Origin: AP-15 sp963797115
GTDB lineage: Bacteria; Pseudomonadota; Alphaproteobacteria; ATCC43930; CGMCC-115725
DNA: 64,000 bases
NCBI GenBank assembly: GCA_963797115.1
Contig: CAWCOH010000001.1
Location: forward strand, 2,542,001 to 2,606,000
Reading direction: 5' to 3'
The notes under the pieces were generated by a model that saw nothing but the letters and a program-made list of their open reading frames with translations, was not told the DNA's origin and ran no database searches. Positions 47,140 through 55,881 of the stretch are shown here, piece by piece (the first letter of the stretch is position 1; each line of letters starts with the position of its first letter). The translations under genes were made by a program, and so were the position numbers.

Positions 47140-48365
47140 TTTGGTCGAACGAGTTCTGGGGGGTGCCGGACGACTGTCTGGCGCCCACGCTTGAAGACAG
47201 CGAGGGGCTGGCGAATTTCGGCGATCGCCTGCTCCGGAGTTACGGCGTCGATCACGACGATATCGGCGGGGTTGCCGACGACAAGCCCATAATTCTTAAG
47301 ATTGAGGAGCCGGGCCGAACGATCCGTCAACATCGAGAAGCATTCGCGCAACTGTGCCGGCGTGGCGATTTGCAGGACATTGGCATGCAGGTTGGCCATG
47401 CGGATCAGCGAGCAGTCGCCATAAGGTGTTGCCGGATTGAGGACATTATTCGTCGACAGCGAGCAATTGACGCCCTGATCGATCAAGAAGTTGGCGTCGG
47501 CCACGCCGCGGCGGACATTGTGGTCCTGATCGCGGCCCATCAGGTAAAGATCGGTGGCCGGCAGGACGGTGACGGCAATGCCGATATCGGCGAGGCGGCG
47601 CGCCAACCCGGTCAGCTGGTCGGGTGGCATCGTCGAAAGCTTGGCCATATGCCCGACCACGACCCGCCCGCCGCGCCGGTATTGTTCTGTCAGTTCGCAG
47701 ACGACGTGGATATCCATCTCGTCAGGCGAGTTGCCAACATCGAGATGGATATCGATGTCGGCGTCAAACTCGCGGGCGAGTTCAAAGATCCGGCGGATCT
47801 GGCCCGCATGGTCGGTGTCATACCGCGGGGCGCCGCCGATCACCCGCGCGCCCTGTTTCAGGCCCTCGACCAAGAGCCCGTCGGTGCCCGGATAGTTGGT
47901 CAGCCCATCCTGCGGAAAGACGCACATCTCAATGTCGATCGCCCATTGGTAGTCGGCGATCAGCGACCGCACTCCCTCGAACCCGCGCATCCCGATTGCC
48001 GGATCGACCTCGACCTGAGTGCGCATGCGCGTCGTACCGTTGAGGATGCATTCAACGAGGGTACGCTCGGCCCTTGCGCGCACGTCTTCTTCGGTGAAGC
48101 TGGGCTTCAGCGCTGCGACCTGTTTCATCGGGCTGATCTCGCGCCCCGTCTCCGGCGGGCACCGGTCGATGATCCGCGACTTGTCGAGATGAATATGCGT
48201 CTCGAGCAGACCGCCACAGGCGAGCCGCCCGCCGGCATCGTAACTCTCGCCGGCTCCCGTTAGACCGCGCTCGATCGCAACGATGTCGCCGCCGACGATG
48301 CCGATATCCAGCAGCTCGTCCGCCGTCCGATCGGCGAGCCGCACGTTGCGTACGATCAGGTCCAT
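47136..48365 (-). CDS. Amidohydrolase, cytosine deaminase-like
   Basis: A 409-residue metal-dependent hydrolase of the cytosine deaminase branch. Metal ligands are visible in GLLETHIHLDKSRI (HxH), ADIDIHLDVGNS (His), RVVVGHMAKLS (His) and NCSLSTNNVLNPATPYGD (Asp). The motif near the last Asp differs from true CodA (DNVRDPF), so the substrate may be another cyclic amide. It follows the ABC transporter operon on the same strand, 318 bp after the frameshifted binding protein, and could act on the imported compound. Confidence 0.88.
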   Translation of the reverse strand: MDLIVRNVRLADRTADELLDIGIVGGDIVAIERGLTGAGESYDAGGRLACGGLLETHIHLDKSRIIDRCPPETGREISPMKQVAALKPSFTEEDVRARAERTLVECILNGTTRMRTQVEVDPAIGMRGFEGVRSLIADYQWAIDIEMCVFPQDGLTNYPGTDGLLVEGLKQGARVIGGAPRYDTDHAGQIRRIFELAREFDADIDIHLDVGNSPDEMDIHVVCELTEQYRRGGRVVVGHMAKLSTMPPDQLTGLARRLADIGIAVTVLPATDLYLMGRDQDHNVRRGVADANFLIDQGVNCSLSTNNVLNPATPYGDCSLIRMANLHANVLQIATPAQLRECFSMLTDRSARLLNLKNYGLVVGNPADIVVIDAVTPEQAIAEIRQPLAVFKRGRQTVVRHPPELVRPN

Positions 48366-48683
48366 GGGATCGTCCCTCCGCTGTTTTCGCTGTTATTTAC
48401 AGGGAATTAACAGCGACGGACGCTCCGCCGCCGCGTAATCCTCGACCGCCGGCGGTCTGGCGCACAAAAAACAGTGGAATAACAGCCTCCATGCTGCTCG
48501 GCACCCATTTCAGGCACAGGATGTTGCTGAAATAGCATTAAACCTACAATTTGTCAAGACATCTGGACCCTGCACCCGCATGCCCTTGGACTCCGATCCG
48601 GGTTGGCCCTCTCCCGTTCCCTCCCCCGCGAGCGGCGAGGGTTAGGGTGGGGCTGGGTGGATGAGGGCTTGCAGCCGGATGGG
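48366..48683. other. Intergenic region upstream of the amidohydrolase
   Basis: It carries an operator-like palindrome (48388-48415) and a second AATAACAG half site near 48476. A GC-rich palindromic patch (48605-48660, CCTCCCCCGCGAGCGGCGAG) lies nearer the binding protein gene. Confidence 0.55.
48388..48415. promoter_or_regulatory. Operator-like inverted repeat upstream of the amidohydrolase
   Basis: CGCTGTTA, 12-bp spacer, TAACAGCG: perfect 8-bp arms, 23 bp before the ATG at 48365. The AACAG half occurs again further upstream. It may bind a repressor or regulator of the amidohydrolase gene. Confidence 0.4.
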
Positions 48684-50016
48684 TCAGGCGTAGATCTTCA
48701 CCAGCTCGCCATGCGCCCATTTGACGGCGTCTTCGGCTGGCATGCCCTGGACCGCCTTGGCATACATGTCGACGAGTATGTATTTGGAGATGGCTTCGGC
48801 CGCCTTGCGGTTGGCGGGCCCCGCATATCCGGCAAACCGCCCGCTGCGCGCCGCGGTACGGAATGGCGTCATTATCGGATCGATGCTCCACATCTTGTGC
48901 TCTTCCCAAACCGTGGTGGGTCCGACGGAGAAGCCCTGCTGTGAGACGAACCATTGATCATAGATTTTCTCGGAGTGAATCCAGCGGAGGAAGTCCTTCG
49001 CCGCCTTCTGGTTTTTCGAATATCCCATGACCATGTTCGCGAACGGCACGTGCCAGCTGAATTGACCGGCTGGGCCCTTCGGAAGTGGGGTGTGAAAACA
49101 ATCGTCCCTAAGCGGCTTACCCGCGTCGGTCAGATAGCTGTCGGGCTTTTTCTTGGCTTCGAGATAGATCGAGGCACCGTTGTTGGTGGCGCTGATCGTG
49201 CTGGCGAGGTAGGCGCGATTGTTGCCCGAATCGTCCCAGGCGAAGCCGCCGTCGTCATACCCATCCTTCCACGCGCCGACCGCAAATTTCACTCGACTCG
49301 ATCGTTCCTGGGCTGTTGAGCACGACGGTCTTGCCGTCGGCCTCGACCTCCTTGCCGCCCCACGACCACAGGTAGGGATACCAGAACGCGGGTCCGTCGC
49401 CGAACGCGTGACCCAGCGTCTGACCGATGGGATGGCCCTGGGCTTTCAGCTTCTTGCCGGCCTCACGGTACTCCTCCCAGGTCTGCGGATACTTCTCTGG
49501 GCCGTAGCCGATTTCCGCCCACCAAGATTTCCGGTTGACGATCTGCAGGCCGACAATGATCCACGGCATCGCGATCCATTTGCTGCCGTCGTTGGCGATC
49601 GCCCGCGCTGTTTCGTAGAAGCCGCCCTGCGCCTTCCCGATCTCCTCCGCCACATCGCTGACATCGACGACGCTGGCCGCATAGAGTTGCGCCCAGTTGT
49701 TGATCGCCTGAATGATGTCAGGGCCGGTGCCGGATTGTACGGCGGAGGTGACACGCGCCTGAATCGTCAGGCCATCGACGCCCTCGAGGTTGAATTTAAT
49801 GCCGAGGTCTTTCTGGCACTGTTCGAGGATTTTTGTCCGCAGCAGCTGATCGGATGCCGGCACGTAGTTGGCCTGCGCGACCCAGTGCAATGTCGTGCCC
49901 TGGGCAAAGGCGGGCGCCCGCCCGGATGCGAGGATCGCGGCGATTCCGCCAGTGCGTGTCGCGAGCGCGCCGCCACCGGAAAGCTGCAACAGCCTGCGCC
50001 GATTGATGCGCGTCAT
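48684..50016 (-). pseudogene. Tat-exported ABC sugar-binding protein, one frameshift
   Basis: ATG at 50016 follows GGAGGAG. The twin-arginine signal NRRRLLQLSGGGALATRT ends at AFAQ. The mature part is a family 1 binding protein (VPASDQLLRTKILEQCQKDL, WKDGYDDGGFAWDD) closely similar to the paralogue at 53651-54985. After NSPGTIES an extra base near 49293 shifts the frame; removing it gives VKFAVGAWKDGYDDGG, and the rest runs intact to IYA at 48684. Apart from this base the gene looks functional. Confidence 0.9.
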
Positions 50017-50035
50017 GTCTCTCCTCCGGGGCAAC

Positions 50036-50371
50036 TTAATGGATATAGTGGATCCCGACCAAAATTCCGGTCGCGACGACGACCATGCTGCCCAGCCTGG
50101 TCAGCAGCCGGTGCTCAACGAGCGCAAGCTCGGCACGGAGTGCGGCGATCTCGCTCTTGAGTTCGGCACGAAGTGCGGCGGCCTCGCTCTTGAGTTCGGC
50201 ACTAACTGCAGCTACGTCGGTGCGGAGCGCCGTCTCTGCGGCCCGCAGATCGGTCTTCGTCGCGACATTCTCGTGGATCGCGTCGAGGATTTCTGTAGCG
50301 ATATGCTCTGCAGCATCACGACCGATGCCGCCTTCTTCGAGGGCGCGCGCCAGGGTTAGTCGATCGGCCAT
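50036..50371 (-). CDS. DUF1640/CCDC90-like coiled-coil membrane protein
   Basis: A 111-residue protein: N-terminal helical head (LARALEEGGIGRDAAEHIAT), then a coiled coil with repeated 11-residue units (SAELKSEAAAL, RAELKSEIAAL). One C-terminal membrane span (LGSMVVVATGILVGI) completes it. This is the bacterial form of the CCDC90/MCUR1-like family, anchored by its tail. It sits between the ABC ATPase and the binding protein and has no known role in sugar uptake. The repeats are also direct DNA repeats of 33 bp (50135-50215). Confidence 0.8.
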   Translation of the reverse strand: MADRLTLARALEEGGIGRDAAEHIATEILDAIHENVATKTDLRAAETALRTDVAAVSAELKSEAAALRAELKSEIAALRAELALVEHRLLTRLGSMVVVATGILVGIHYIH

Positions 50372-50382
50372 CTACTACGCTG

Positions 50383-51474
50383 TCAGATTACCGCCTCGGA
50401 CCGCGCGTCGAAAAAGTGCAGCCGGTCCGGGTTCAGCGCCAGGCGCAGCCGGTCGTGAACATTGACGCGGATGCTCGGATCGACCGATGCGACCATCGAC
50501 TGCGGGCCGGCGGCCACATCGAGCAGGATCTCGGAGCCGAGCTTCTCGACGACCTCGACCAAGGCATCGAAACCGAGTTCGGCCGGGTCGGCGCTCGATG
50601 CCACGTGGAGATCCTCGGGACGGATCCCCATCGTGACCTCACTGCGAACGTGGCGGCCGAGCCGCGCGGCCGCCTCGGCCGGCACCTTGATGCGCAGGCC
50701 CTCGTTCGTAGCCCATATTGCGCCGTTGGTCTCACTGATCTGCACTGTCGCGAAGTTCATCGCCGGCGAGCCGAGGAACCCGGCGACGAAAAGGTTGGCA
50801 GGCTCGTTGTAGAGCTCGAGCGGCTCGCCGACCTGCTGCACCAAGCCGTCTCTCATCACGACGACGCGGTCGCCCAAGGTCATCGCCTCGACCTGGTCGT
50901 GGGTCACGTAGATCGCGGTGGTACCGAGGCGGTCGTGGAGTTTCTTCAGCTCGACCCGCATCTGCACGCGCAATTTGGCGTCGAGGTTCGATAGCGGCTC
51001 GTCGAATAGGAACACCTGCGGGTGTCGCACGATCGCCCGTCCGAGCGCCACCCGCTGGCGCTGGCCGCCCGATAGCTGCCGCGGCTTGCGCCGCAACAGT
51101 TCCTGGATGCCGAGGATTTCGGCGGCCTCCTGTACGCGCTTGGCGATGTCGGGCCGCGAGAATTTCCGCATTTTGAGGCCGAAGGCCATGTTGTCGTAGA
51201 CGCTCATATGCGGGTAGAGCGCGTAGTTCTGAAACACCATCGCAATGTCGCGATCCATCGGCGGCAGATTGTTGATGACCTTGTCGTCGATCAGAATCCT
51301 TCCCGAAGTGATCAACTCGAGCCCGGCCACCATGCGTAACGTCGTCGTCTTGCCGCAGCCCGACGGACCGACCAGGACCACGAACTCCTTGTCATGAATG
51401 CCGAGGTTCACGTCCTTGACCGCGTGGACCTCGTCGAATTTCTTGTTCAGGCTGTGGATATGGACCTCTGCCAT
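50383..51474 (-). CDS. ABC transporter ATP-binding protein, UgpC/MalK type
   Basis: A 363-residue ATPase starting MAEVHIHSLNKKFDEVHAVK at ATG 51474. Walker A is GPSGCGKTTTL, the Q-loop VFQNYALYPHMSV, the signature LSGGQRQRVALGRAI, Walker B VFLFDEPLSNLDA, and the H-loop YVTHDQVEAMTL. A TOBE/MalK C-terminal domain follows (MGIRPEDLH). It energises sugar or polyol uptake with the two permeases upstream. The same frame stays open much further upstream over the permease gene, but that extension is a shadow. Confidence 0.96.
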   Translation of the reverse strand: MAEVHIHSLNKKFDEVHAVKDVNLGIHDKEFVVLVGPSGCGKTTTLRMVAGLELITSGRILIDDKVINNLPPMDRDIAMVFQNYALYPHMSVYDNMAFGLKMRKFSRPDIAKRVQEAAEILGIQELLRRKPRQLSGGQRQRVALGRAIVRHPQVFLFDEPLSNLDAKLRVQMRVELKKLHDRLGTTAIYVTHDQVEAMTLGDRVVVMRDGLVQQVGEPLELYNEPANLFVAGFLGSPAMNFATVQISETNGAIWATNEGLRIKVPAEAAARLGRHVRSEVTMGIRPEDLHVASSADPAELGFDALVEVVEKLGSEILLDVAAGPQSMVASVDPSIRVNVHDRLRLALNPDRLHFFDARSEAVI

Positions 51475-51494
51475 CGCTCTTTCGTGCTCGGATG

Positions 51495-52346
51495 CTATCC
51501 CTTGACCGAACCGGTTAGGCTGGCGACGTAGTGCTCGACAAAGAAGGAATAGACAAAGGCGACCGGGATCGAGCCCAGCAACGCCCCGGCCATCAGCTGA
51601 CCCCAATAGAACACGTCGCCGCGGATCAGCTCGGAGGTCACGCCGACCGGCACCGTCTTCTCTTCGGGCGAGGACAGAAACACCAGCGCGTAGAGGAACT
51701 CGTTCCAGGATAGAGTAAAGGCAAAGATGCCGGCCGACAGAATGCCCGGCACGGCAATCGGAAAGATAATGTAGACCATTGCCTTCCAGCGCGTCGCCCC
51801 GTCGATCCGCGCGCACTCCTCGAGCTCTTTGGGGACGGCCTTGAAATAGCCCATCATCAGCCAGGTGACGAAGGGGATCAGAAAAGTCGGGTAAGTCAGG
51901 ATCAGCGCCCACGGCGTATCGCCGAGGCGGAAGTTGCGGATAATGTCGGCGAGCGGAATGAACAGCAATGTCTGCGGCACGAGATAGGTGATGAAGATTA
52001 TCGTGCCGAGACTGCCGGCAAACGGAAACTTCAAACGCGACAGCGCGTAGCCGGCCAAGAGACCGCAGAACAGCGAGATCGCCGTGGCGGCGATCGAGAT
52101 GATCATCGTGTTCAGCATCCAGGTGGTGAACAAGGTCTCCGTCAGCAGATCCCTGATGTGCACCAGGGTCGGATTGGCGGTCCAGAACGGGGCGTAATTG
52201 GGCGCGTTCCATGGCCGGTAGAGTTCACTGTCCGGCCGCACGCTGGTGATGATCATCCAGTAGAACGGGAACAACAGCGAGACGACGAAAGCGGTCAGCG
52301 GGATGTAAAAGAAGACCCAGCGCCGCCACAGCGCTCCTTCGACCAT
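51495..52346 (-). CDS. ABC transporter permease, MalG type
   Basis: A 283-residue permease with six spans and the EAA loop EECARIDGATRWKAMVYIIF that docks on the ATPase. It starts VFFYIPLTAFVVSLLFPFYW and ends with the MalG-like SLTGSVKG. It is located between the partner permease and the ATPase, 20 bp from the latter. It forms the inner-membrane channel with the MalF-type protein. Confidence 0.95.
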   Translation of the reverse strand: MVEGALWRRWVFFYIPLTAFVVSLLFPFYWMIITSVRPDSELYRPWNAPNYAPFWTANPTLVHIRDLLTETLFTTWMLNTMIISIAATAISLFCGLLAGYALSRLKFPFAGSLGTIIFITYLVPQTLLFIPLADIIRNFRLGDTPWALILTYPTFLIPFVTWLMMGYFKAVPKELEECARIDGATRWKAMVYIIFPIAVPGILSAGIFAFTLSWNEFLYALVFLSSPEEKTVPVGVTSELIRGDVFYWGQLMAGALLGSIPVAFVYSFFVEHYVASLTGSVKG

Positions 52347-52382
52347 CGCTCAGCGTCCGCGGTCTGTGGGCGTAGCCCAAGA

Positions 52383-52482
52383 CCCCCGTGGCCGGGCCTG
52401 TCCCGGCCATCCACGTCTTCTCCCTGCTCGGCAGATTGTTTGACGAAGACGTGGGTGGCCGGACCAAGTCCGGCCACGGGGG
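52383..52482. repeat. Facing pair of 38-bp palindromic arms between permease genes
   Basis: Arms 52383-52420 and 52445-52482 are inverted copies with about five mismatches. Both hold a core CCGG...CCGG palindrome plus CCACGTCTTC / GAAGACGTGG outer blocks. The spacer is 24 bp. It lies inside the operon between the two permeases and would fold into a strong RNA hairpin. Confidence 0.9.
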
Positions 52483-52507
52483 AGCTTCCGATGAGGTCAG
52501 CCATCAC

Positions 52508-53449
52508 TCAGTGGGTCTCCACCCGGCGGATGTATAGCAACTGGACGATGACGACGAGCAGCAGCACCGGGAAGACGGCGAGCGAGATCGTCGCCCCCTC
52601 GCTGAGCAAGCCGGTGCCGATCCCGATCTGATAGGCGTAGGTGGCAAAGAGCTGGGTGGCGTTGGCCGGCCCGCCGCCGGTCAGCACGTAAACCAGCTGG
52701 AAATCGGCAAAGGTCTGGATCACCGAGAACAGCACGATCACCAGCGTCACCGGCAACAGCAGCGGCCACGTCACGTGACGGAAGCGCTGCCACGCCCTGG
52801 CCCCGTCGATCGCCGCCGCCTCGTGCAGTTCGGGGCTGATCGTCTGCAAGCCGGCGAGCAGGCTGATCGCATAGAACGGCACGCCGCGCCAGACATTGAC
52901 GATGATCACCGAGATCAGCGCCAGGTTCGGGTCGCCGAGCCAATTGATGCGCGTCTTGATGATGCCGAGTTGGAACAAGATCCAGTTGATGACGCTGAAG
53001 GTGGGGTCGAACATCCACTTCCAGGCCAGAGTCGACAGCACCGTCGGGATGATGAAGGGCAGCAGAATGAAGGCGCGCGTAAAAGCTTTGCCCTTGAAAT
53101 GGCGGTTCAGCAGCAACGCCAGCCACAGGCCCAGCGCCAGTTTGAATATTGTGGCGACGGCGGTGTAGACGCAGGTGTTCCACACTGCGACATGAAAGAT
53201 GTCGTCGTCCCAGATCTTTTCGAAGTTCTGCAGTCCGACGAAATGGCCCGGCACCCCAACCTTGGCGTCGGTCACCGCCAGCCGCACCCCTTCGATGAAG
53301 GGATAGGCGATGAACAGCCCGAGCAGCGCGATGGTGGGCAGCAATAAGGTCATTGCCAGCCAGCGCTCGTCCTCGAGCAATCGGGTGACCGGCCCGCGCC
53401 TCGGGCTGCCGGCGTAGGCGCTCGGGGCGGCTACCGTGGGATAGGTCAT
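52508..53449 (-). CDS. ABC transporter permease, MalF type
   Basis: A 313-residue inner-membrane permease with six main spans. It starts MTYPTVAAPSAYAGSPRRGP, has TLLLPTIALLGLFIAYPFIE as the first span and an EAA loop LHEAAAIDGARAWQRFRHVT. It is the partner of the MalG-type permease downstream. Family members move maltose, glycerol-3-phosphate or other polyols. Confidence 0.95.
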   Translation of the reverse strand: MTYPTVAAPSAYAGSPRRGPVTRLLEDERWLAMTLLLPTIALLGLFIAYPFIEGVRLAVTDAKVGVPGHFVGLQNFEKIWDDDIFHVAVWNTCVYTAVATIFKLALGLWLALLLNRHFKGKAFTRAFILLPFIIPTVLSTLAWKWMFDPTFSVINWILFQLGIIKTRINWLGDPNLALISVIIVNVWRGVPFYAISLLAGLQTISPELHEAAAIDGARAWQRFRHVTWPLLLPVTLVIVLFSVIQTFADFQLVYVLTGGGPANATQLFATYAYQIGIGTGLLSEGATISLAVFPVLLLVVIVQLLYIRRVETH

Positions 53450-53486
53450 TTCACGGTCTTCTCACCCCGACGAAGGGCGACAACGG

Positions 53487-53620
53487 CCCCTCTCCGCCCT
53501 TCAGGGGGGAGAGGGAGGGGCCCGGCGCGGAGCGACGGGAGGGTGAGGTGGGCAGCGCCGCGAACAGGGCCGTCGGCCCCCCTCACCCTACCCTCTCCCC
53601 CCGGCCAGCGGGGGGAGAGG
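53487..53620. repeat. Two CCTCTCC...GGAGAGG hairpins between binding protein and permease genes
   Basis: 53487-53515 (CCCCTCTCCGCCCTTCAGGG then GGGAGAGGG) and 53591-53620 (CCCTCTCCCCCCGGCCAGCG then GGGGGAGAGG) are each hairpins. Between them GGGAGGGTGAGG faces CCTCACCCTACCC, so the whole unit is a nested inverted structure. Confidence 0.8.
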
Positions 53621-53650
53621 ATCAAACTCAGCTGGCGTGTAGACCCCCTG

Positions 53651-54985
53651 TCACGCATAGATCTTCACAAGTTCGTCGTGTGCCCATTTGACGGCGTCTG
53701 TGGCCGGCATGCCTTGTACCGCTTTTGCATACATGTCGACGATGATATACTTGGTAATCACCTCGGCCGAGGCGCGGTCCGGCGGCCCGGCATAACCCGC
53801 CAACCGACCTTTATTGGGCAAGTCTCGGAACGGCAGCAATACCGGGTCGACATTCCATACCGGGTCCTTCTCCCAATCCTTGGTCGATCCGTCGCTGTAG
53901 CCCTGCTGCGAGGTAAACCATTGCCCGAAGATCTCCTTCGAGCTAATCCAACGAAGGACATCCTTCGCGGCCTTTTGATTCTTCGAGTAGCCCATCAGCA
54001 TATTGGTGGACGGAAACGGCAGCGCGAACTGGCCGCCGGCACCCTTGGGCAACGGCGCGTGCAGGGTGTCTTGCCATAGCGGGGTACCCTTCTCGGTCAA
54101 ATACGAGTCGGGCTTCTTCTTGGCTTCGAGATAGATCGAGGCCCCGTTGTTGGTGCAACTGATGGTCCCGGCGAGATAGGCGCGGTTATTGCTCGAATCG
54201 TCCCAGGCGAGCCCGCCTTCGTCGCATGCGTCCTTCCACAAACCCGTTGCAAACTTGATCGACTCGACCAGTTCCTTGCTGTTCAGCGCCACGGTCTTGC
54301 CGTCGGCCTCGACCTCCTTGCCGCCCCACGACCAGAGATAAGGGTACCAGAAGCTGGGGGCGTCGCCGAAAGTGTGTCCGAGGGTTTGGCCGAAGGGTCG
54401 GCCTTTGGCTTTGAGCTTTTTGCCGGCCTCGCGGAACTCCTCCCAGGTCTGTGGGAACTTGCCGCCGCCATAGCCGATTTCCTCGAACCATGATTTGCGA
54501 TAGGTGACCAGGCCGCCGCCAATGGTCCACGGCATCCCGATCCATTTTGCGCCGACCGTGGCGACGAGCCGCGCGACCTCGTAGAAGCCGCCCTGCGCCT
54601 CGCCGATCGCCGCGGCGACGTCGCTGACATCGGCAACGCTCTGAGCATAGAGCTGCGGCCAGTTGCCGATCGCATAGATGACGTCGGGACCGGAGCCCGA
54701 CTGGATGGCAGAGGTGATGCGCGCTTGCAGGTCGTTGGCGTTGACCATCTCGATATTGAGCTTGATCCCAAGATCCTTCTCGCATTGCGGCGCGATCTTC
54801 TCCTTCAACAGCTTGTCGGAGGCCGGCACGAAGTCGGACCAGCGCAAATAGTGCACGGTGGTCGCCTGGGCATAGGCCGGCGCGCGCCCCGAGGCGAGGA
54901 TCGCGGCCACCCCTCCACCGGCGCCTGCGATGATGGCGCCGGCGCCTGAAAGCTTCAGGAATTTCCGCCGGTGAATGCGAGCCAT
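53651..54985 (-). CDS. Tat-exported ABC sugar-binding protein
   Basis: A 444-residue family 1 solute-binding protein. ATG 54985 follows GGAGGAAGG. The twin-arginine signal IHRRKFLKLSGAGAIIAGAG is cleaved after AYAQ. The mature part is similar throughout to the frameshifted paralogue at 48684-50016: GFYEVARLVATVGAKWIGMP, TWEEFREAGKKLKAKGRPFG, YLWSWGGKEVEADGKTV and the shared end VKWAHDELVKIYA. It is the first gene of the operon and presumably feeds the two permeases. Confidence 0.95.
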   Translation of the reverse strand: MARIHRRKFLKLSGAGAIIAGAGGGVAAILASGRAPAYAQATTVHYLRWSDFVPASDKLLKEKIAPQCEKDLGIKLNIEMVNANDLQARITSAIQSGSGPDVIYAIGNWPQLYAQSVADVSDVAAAIGEAQGGFYEVARLVATVGAKWIGMPWTIGGGLVTYRKSWFEEIGYGGGKFPQTWEEFREAGKKLKAKGRPFGQTLGHTFGDAPSFWYPYLWSWGGKEVEADGKTVALNSKELVESIKFATGLWKDACDEGGLAWDDSSNNRAYLAGTISCTNNGASIYLEAKKKPDSYLTEKGTPLWQDTLHAPLPKGAGGQFALPFPSTNMLMGYSKNQKAAKDVLRWISSKEIFGQWFTSQQGYSDGSTKDWEKDPVWNVDPVLLPFRDLPNKGRLAGYAGPPDRASAEVITKYIIVDMYAKAVQGMPATDAVKWAHDELVKIYA

Positions 54986-55160
54986 GGTCCTTCCTCCCTC
55001 GCGCTTGTTGGACGCGTTGCGCTTGCAGGGGAGATGTTTAGAGCCAACCAAACGGCCGCACAAGCCGCATCCGGGCCGGCGTTAACCGCTCCGCGGGAAC
55101 GGCTTGCAGCAATTCCGCGGGTGCGATAAGGGGGGCACCGGCTACACCGGAGGCACGCCC

Positions 55161-55727
55161 GTGAGCGACGCGAAGGGGATCAACGTTCTCGCCATCTGCG
55201 GCAGTCTGCGCGTTGGCTCGTTCAACCGCGCGGCATTGCGCCTCGCGATCGAGCTAAAGCCGCCAGGCATGGCGATCGAGACCGCCGACATCTCGGCGAT
55301 CCCGCTCTATAACGAGGATGTGCGCGCCCAGGGATTTCCGCCGCCGGTCGAGACATTGCGCCGGCAGATCGCTGCCGCCGATGCGCTGCTCTTCGTCACC
55401 CCCGAATACAACTATTCGATGCCGGGGGTGCTGAAGAACGCGATCGACTGGGCCTCGCGCCCGCCCGATCAGCCTTTTGCCGGCAAGCCGGTTGCGATCA
55501 TGGGTGCGGCAGCCGGAATGGCCGGGAGCGCACGCGCGCAATACGATCTGCGGCGCTGCTGCGTCTTTCTCGATATGCACCCCTTGAACAAGCCCGAGGT
55601 GCTGATCGGCCAGGCCCAGACCAAGTTCGATGCCGAGGGCCGCTTCACCGACGAGGCCGGGCGCGGGTTTATTCGCGATCTGCTCGTGGCGCTTGAGCAA
55701 TGGACCCGCCTCATCGGCAAGAAATGA
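55161..55727 (+). CDS. NADPH-dependent FMN reductase family protein
   Basis: A 188-residue flavodoxin-fold protein from GTG 55161, preceded by CCGGAGGC. FMN phosphate loop CGSLRVGSFNRAALR; isoalloxazine contact TPEYNYSMPGVLKNAIDWAS; KPVAIMGAAAGMAGSARAQ. It reduces FMN, quinones or azo compounds with NAD(P)H. It reads away from the binding protein gene, with a shared upstream region. Confidence 0.9.
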   Translation: MSDAKGINVLAICGSLRVGSFNRAALRLAIELKPPGMAIETADISAIPLYNEDVRAQGFPPPVETLRRQIAAADALLFVTPEYNYSMPGVLKNAIDWASRPPDQPFAGKPVAIMGAAAGMAGSARAQYDLRRCCVFLDMHPLNKPEVLIGQAQTKFDAEGRFTDEAGRGFIRDLLVALEQWTRLIGKK

Positions 55728-55742
55728 CATCTCGCTCAGTCG

Positions 55743-55800
55743 TCTTCCCGGCGCAGGCCCGGACCCATGGCGGAACTGGGCACCGGCCTGCGCCGGTGTG
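55743..55800. repeat. Two GC-rich palindromes between FMN reductase and SDR genes
   Basis: TTCCCGGCGCAGGCCCGGAC (55745-55764) and CACCGGCCTGCGCCGGTG (55781-55798). The second is a perfect hairpin. Confidence 0.75.
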
Positions 55801-55881
55801 ACGATTACCGCCAGGGCGTATCTTCGCACCGAGAGGGGAGCAGGAGACGCCGGGGGCGTAACACGAATTGGAGGAAACGCC

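Noticed and set aside
47136..48365. Naming the amidohydrolase codA
   Set aside because: Metal ligands fit, but the motif near the last Asp differs from known cytosine deaminases.
51475..52212. N-terminal extension of the ABC ATPase frame
   Set aside because: The extra 246 residues overlap the conserved MalG-type permease in another frame; the ATPase starts naturally at MAEVHIHSLNKKF.
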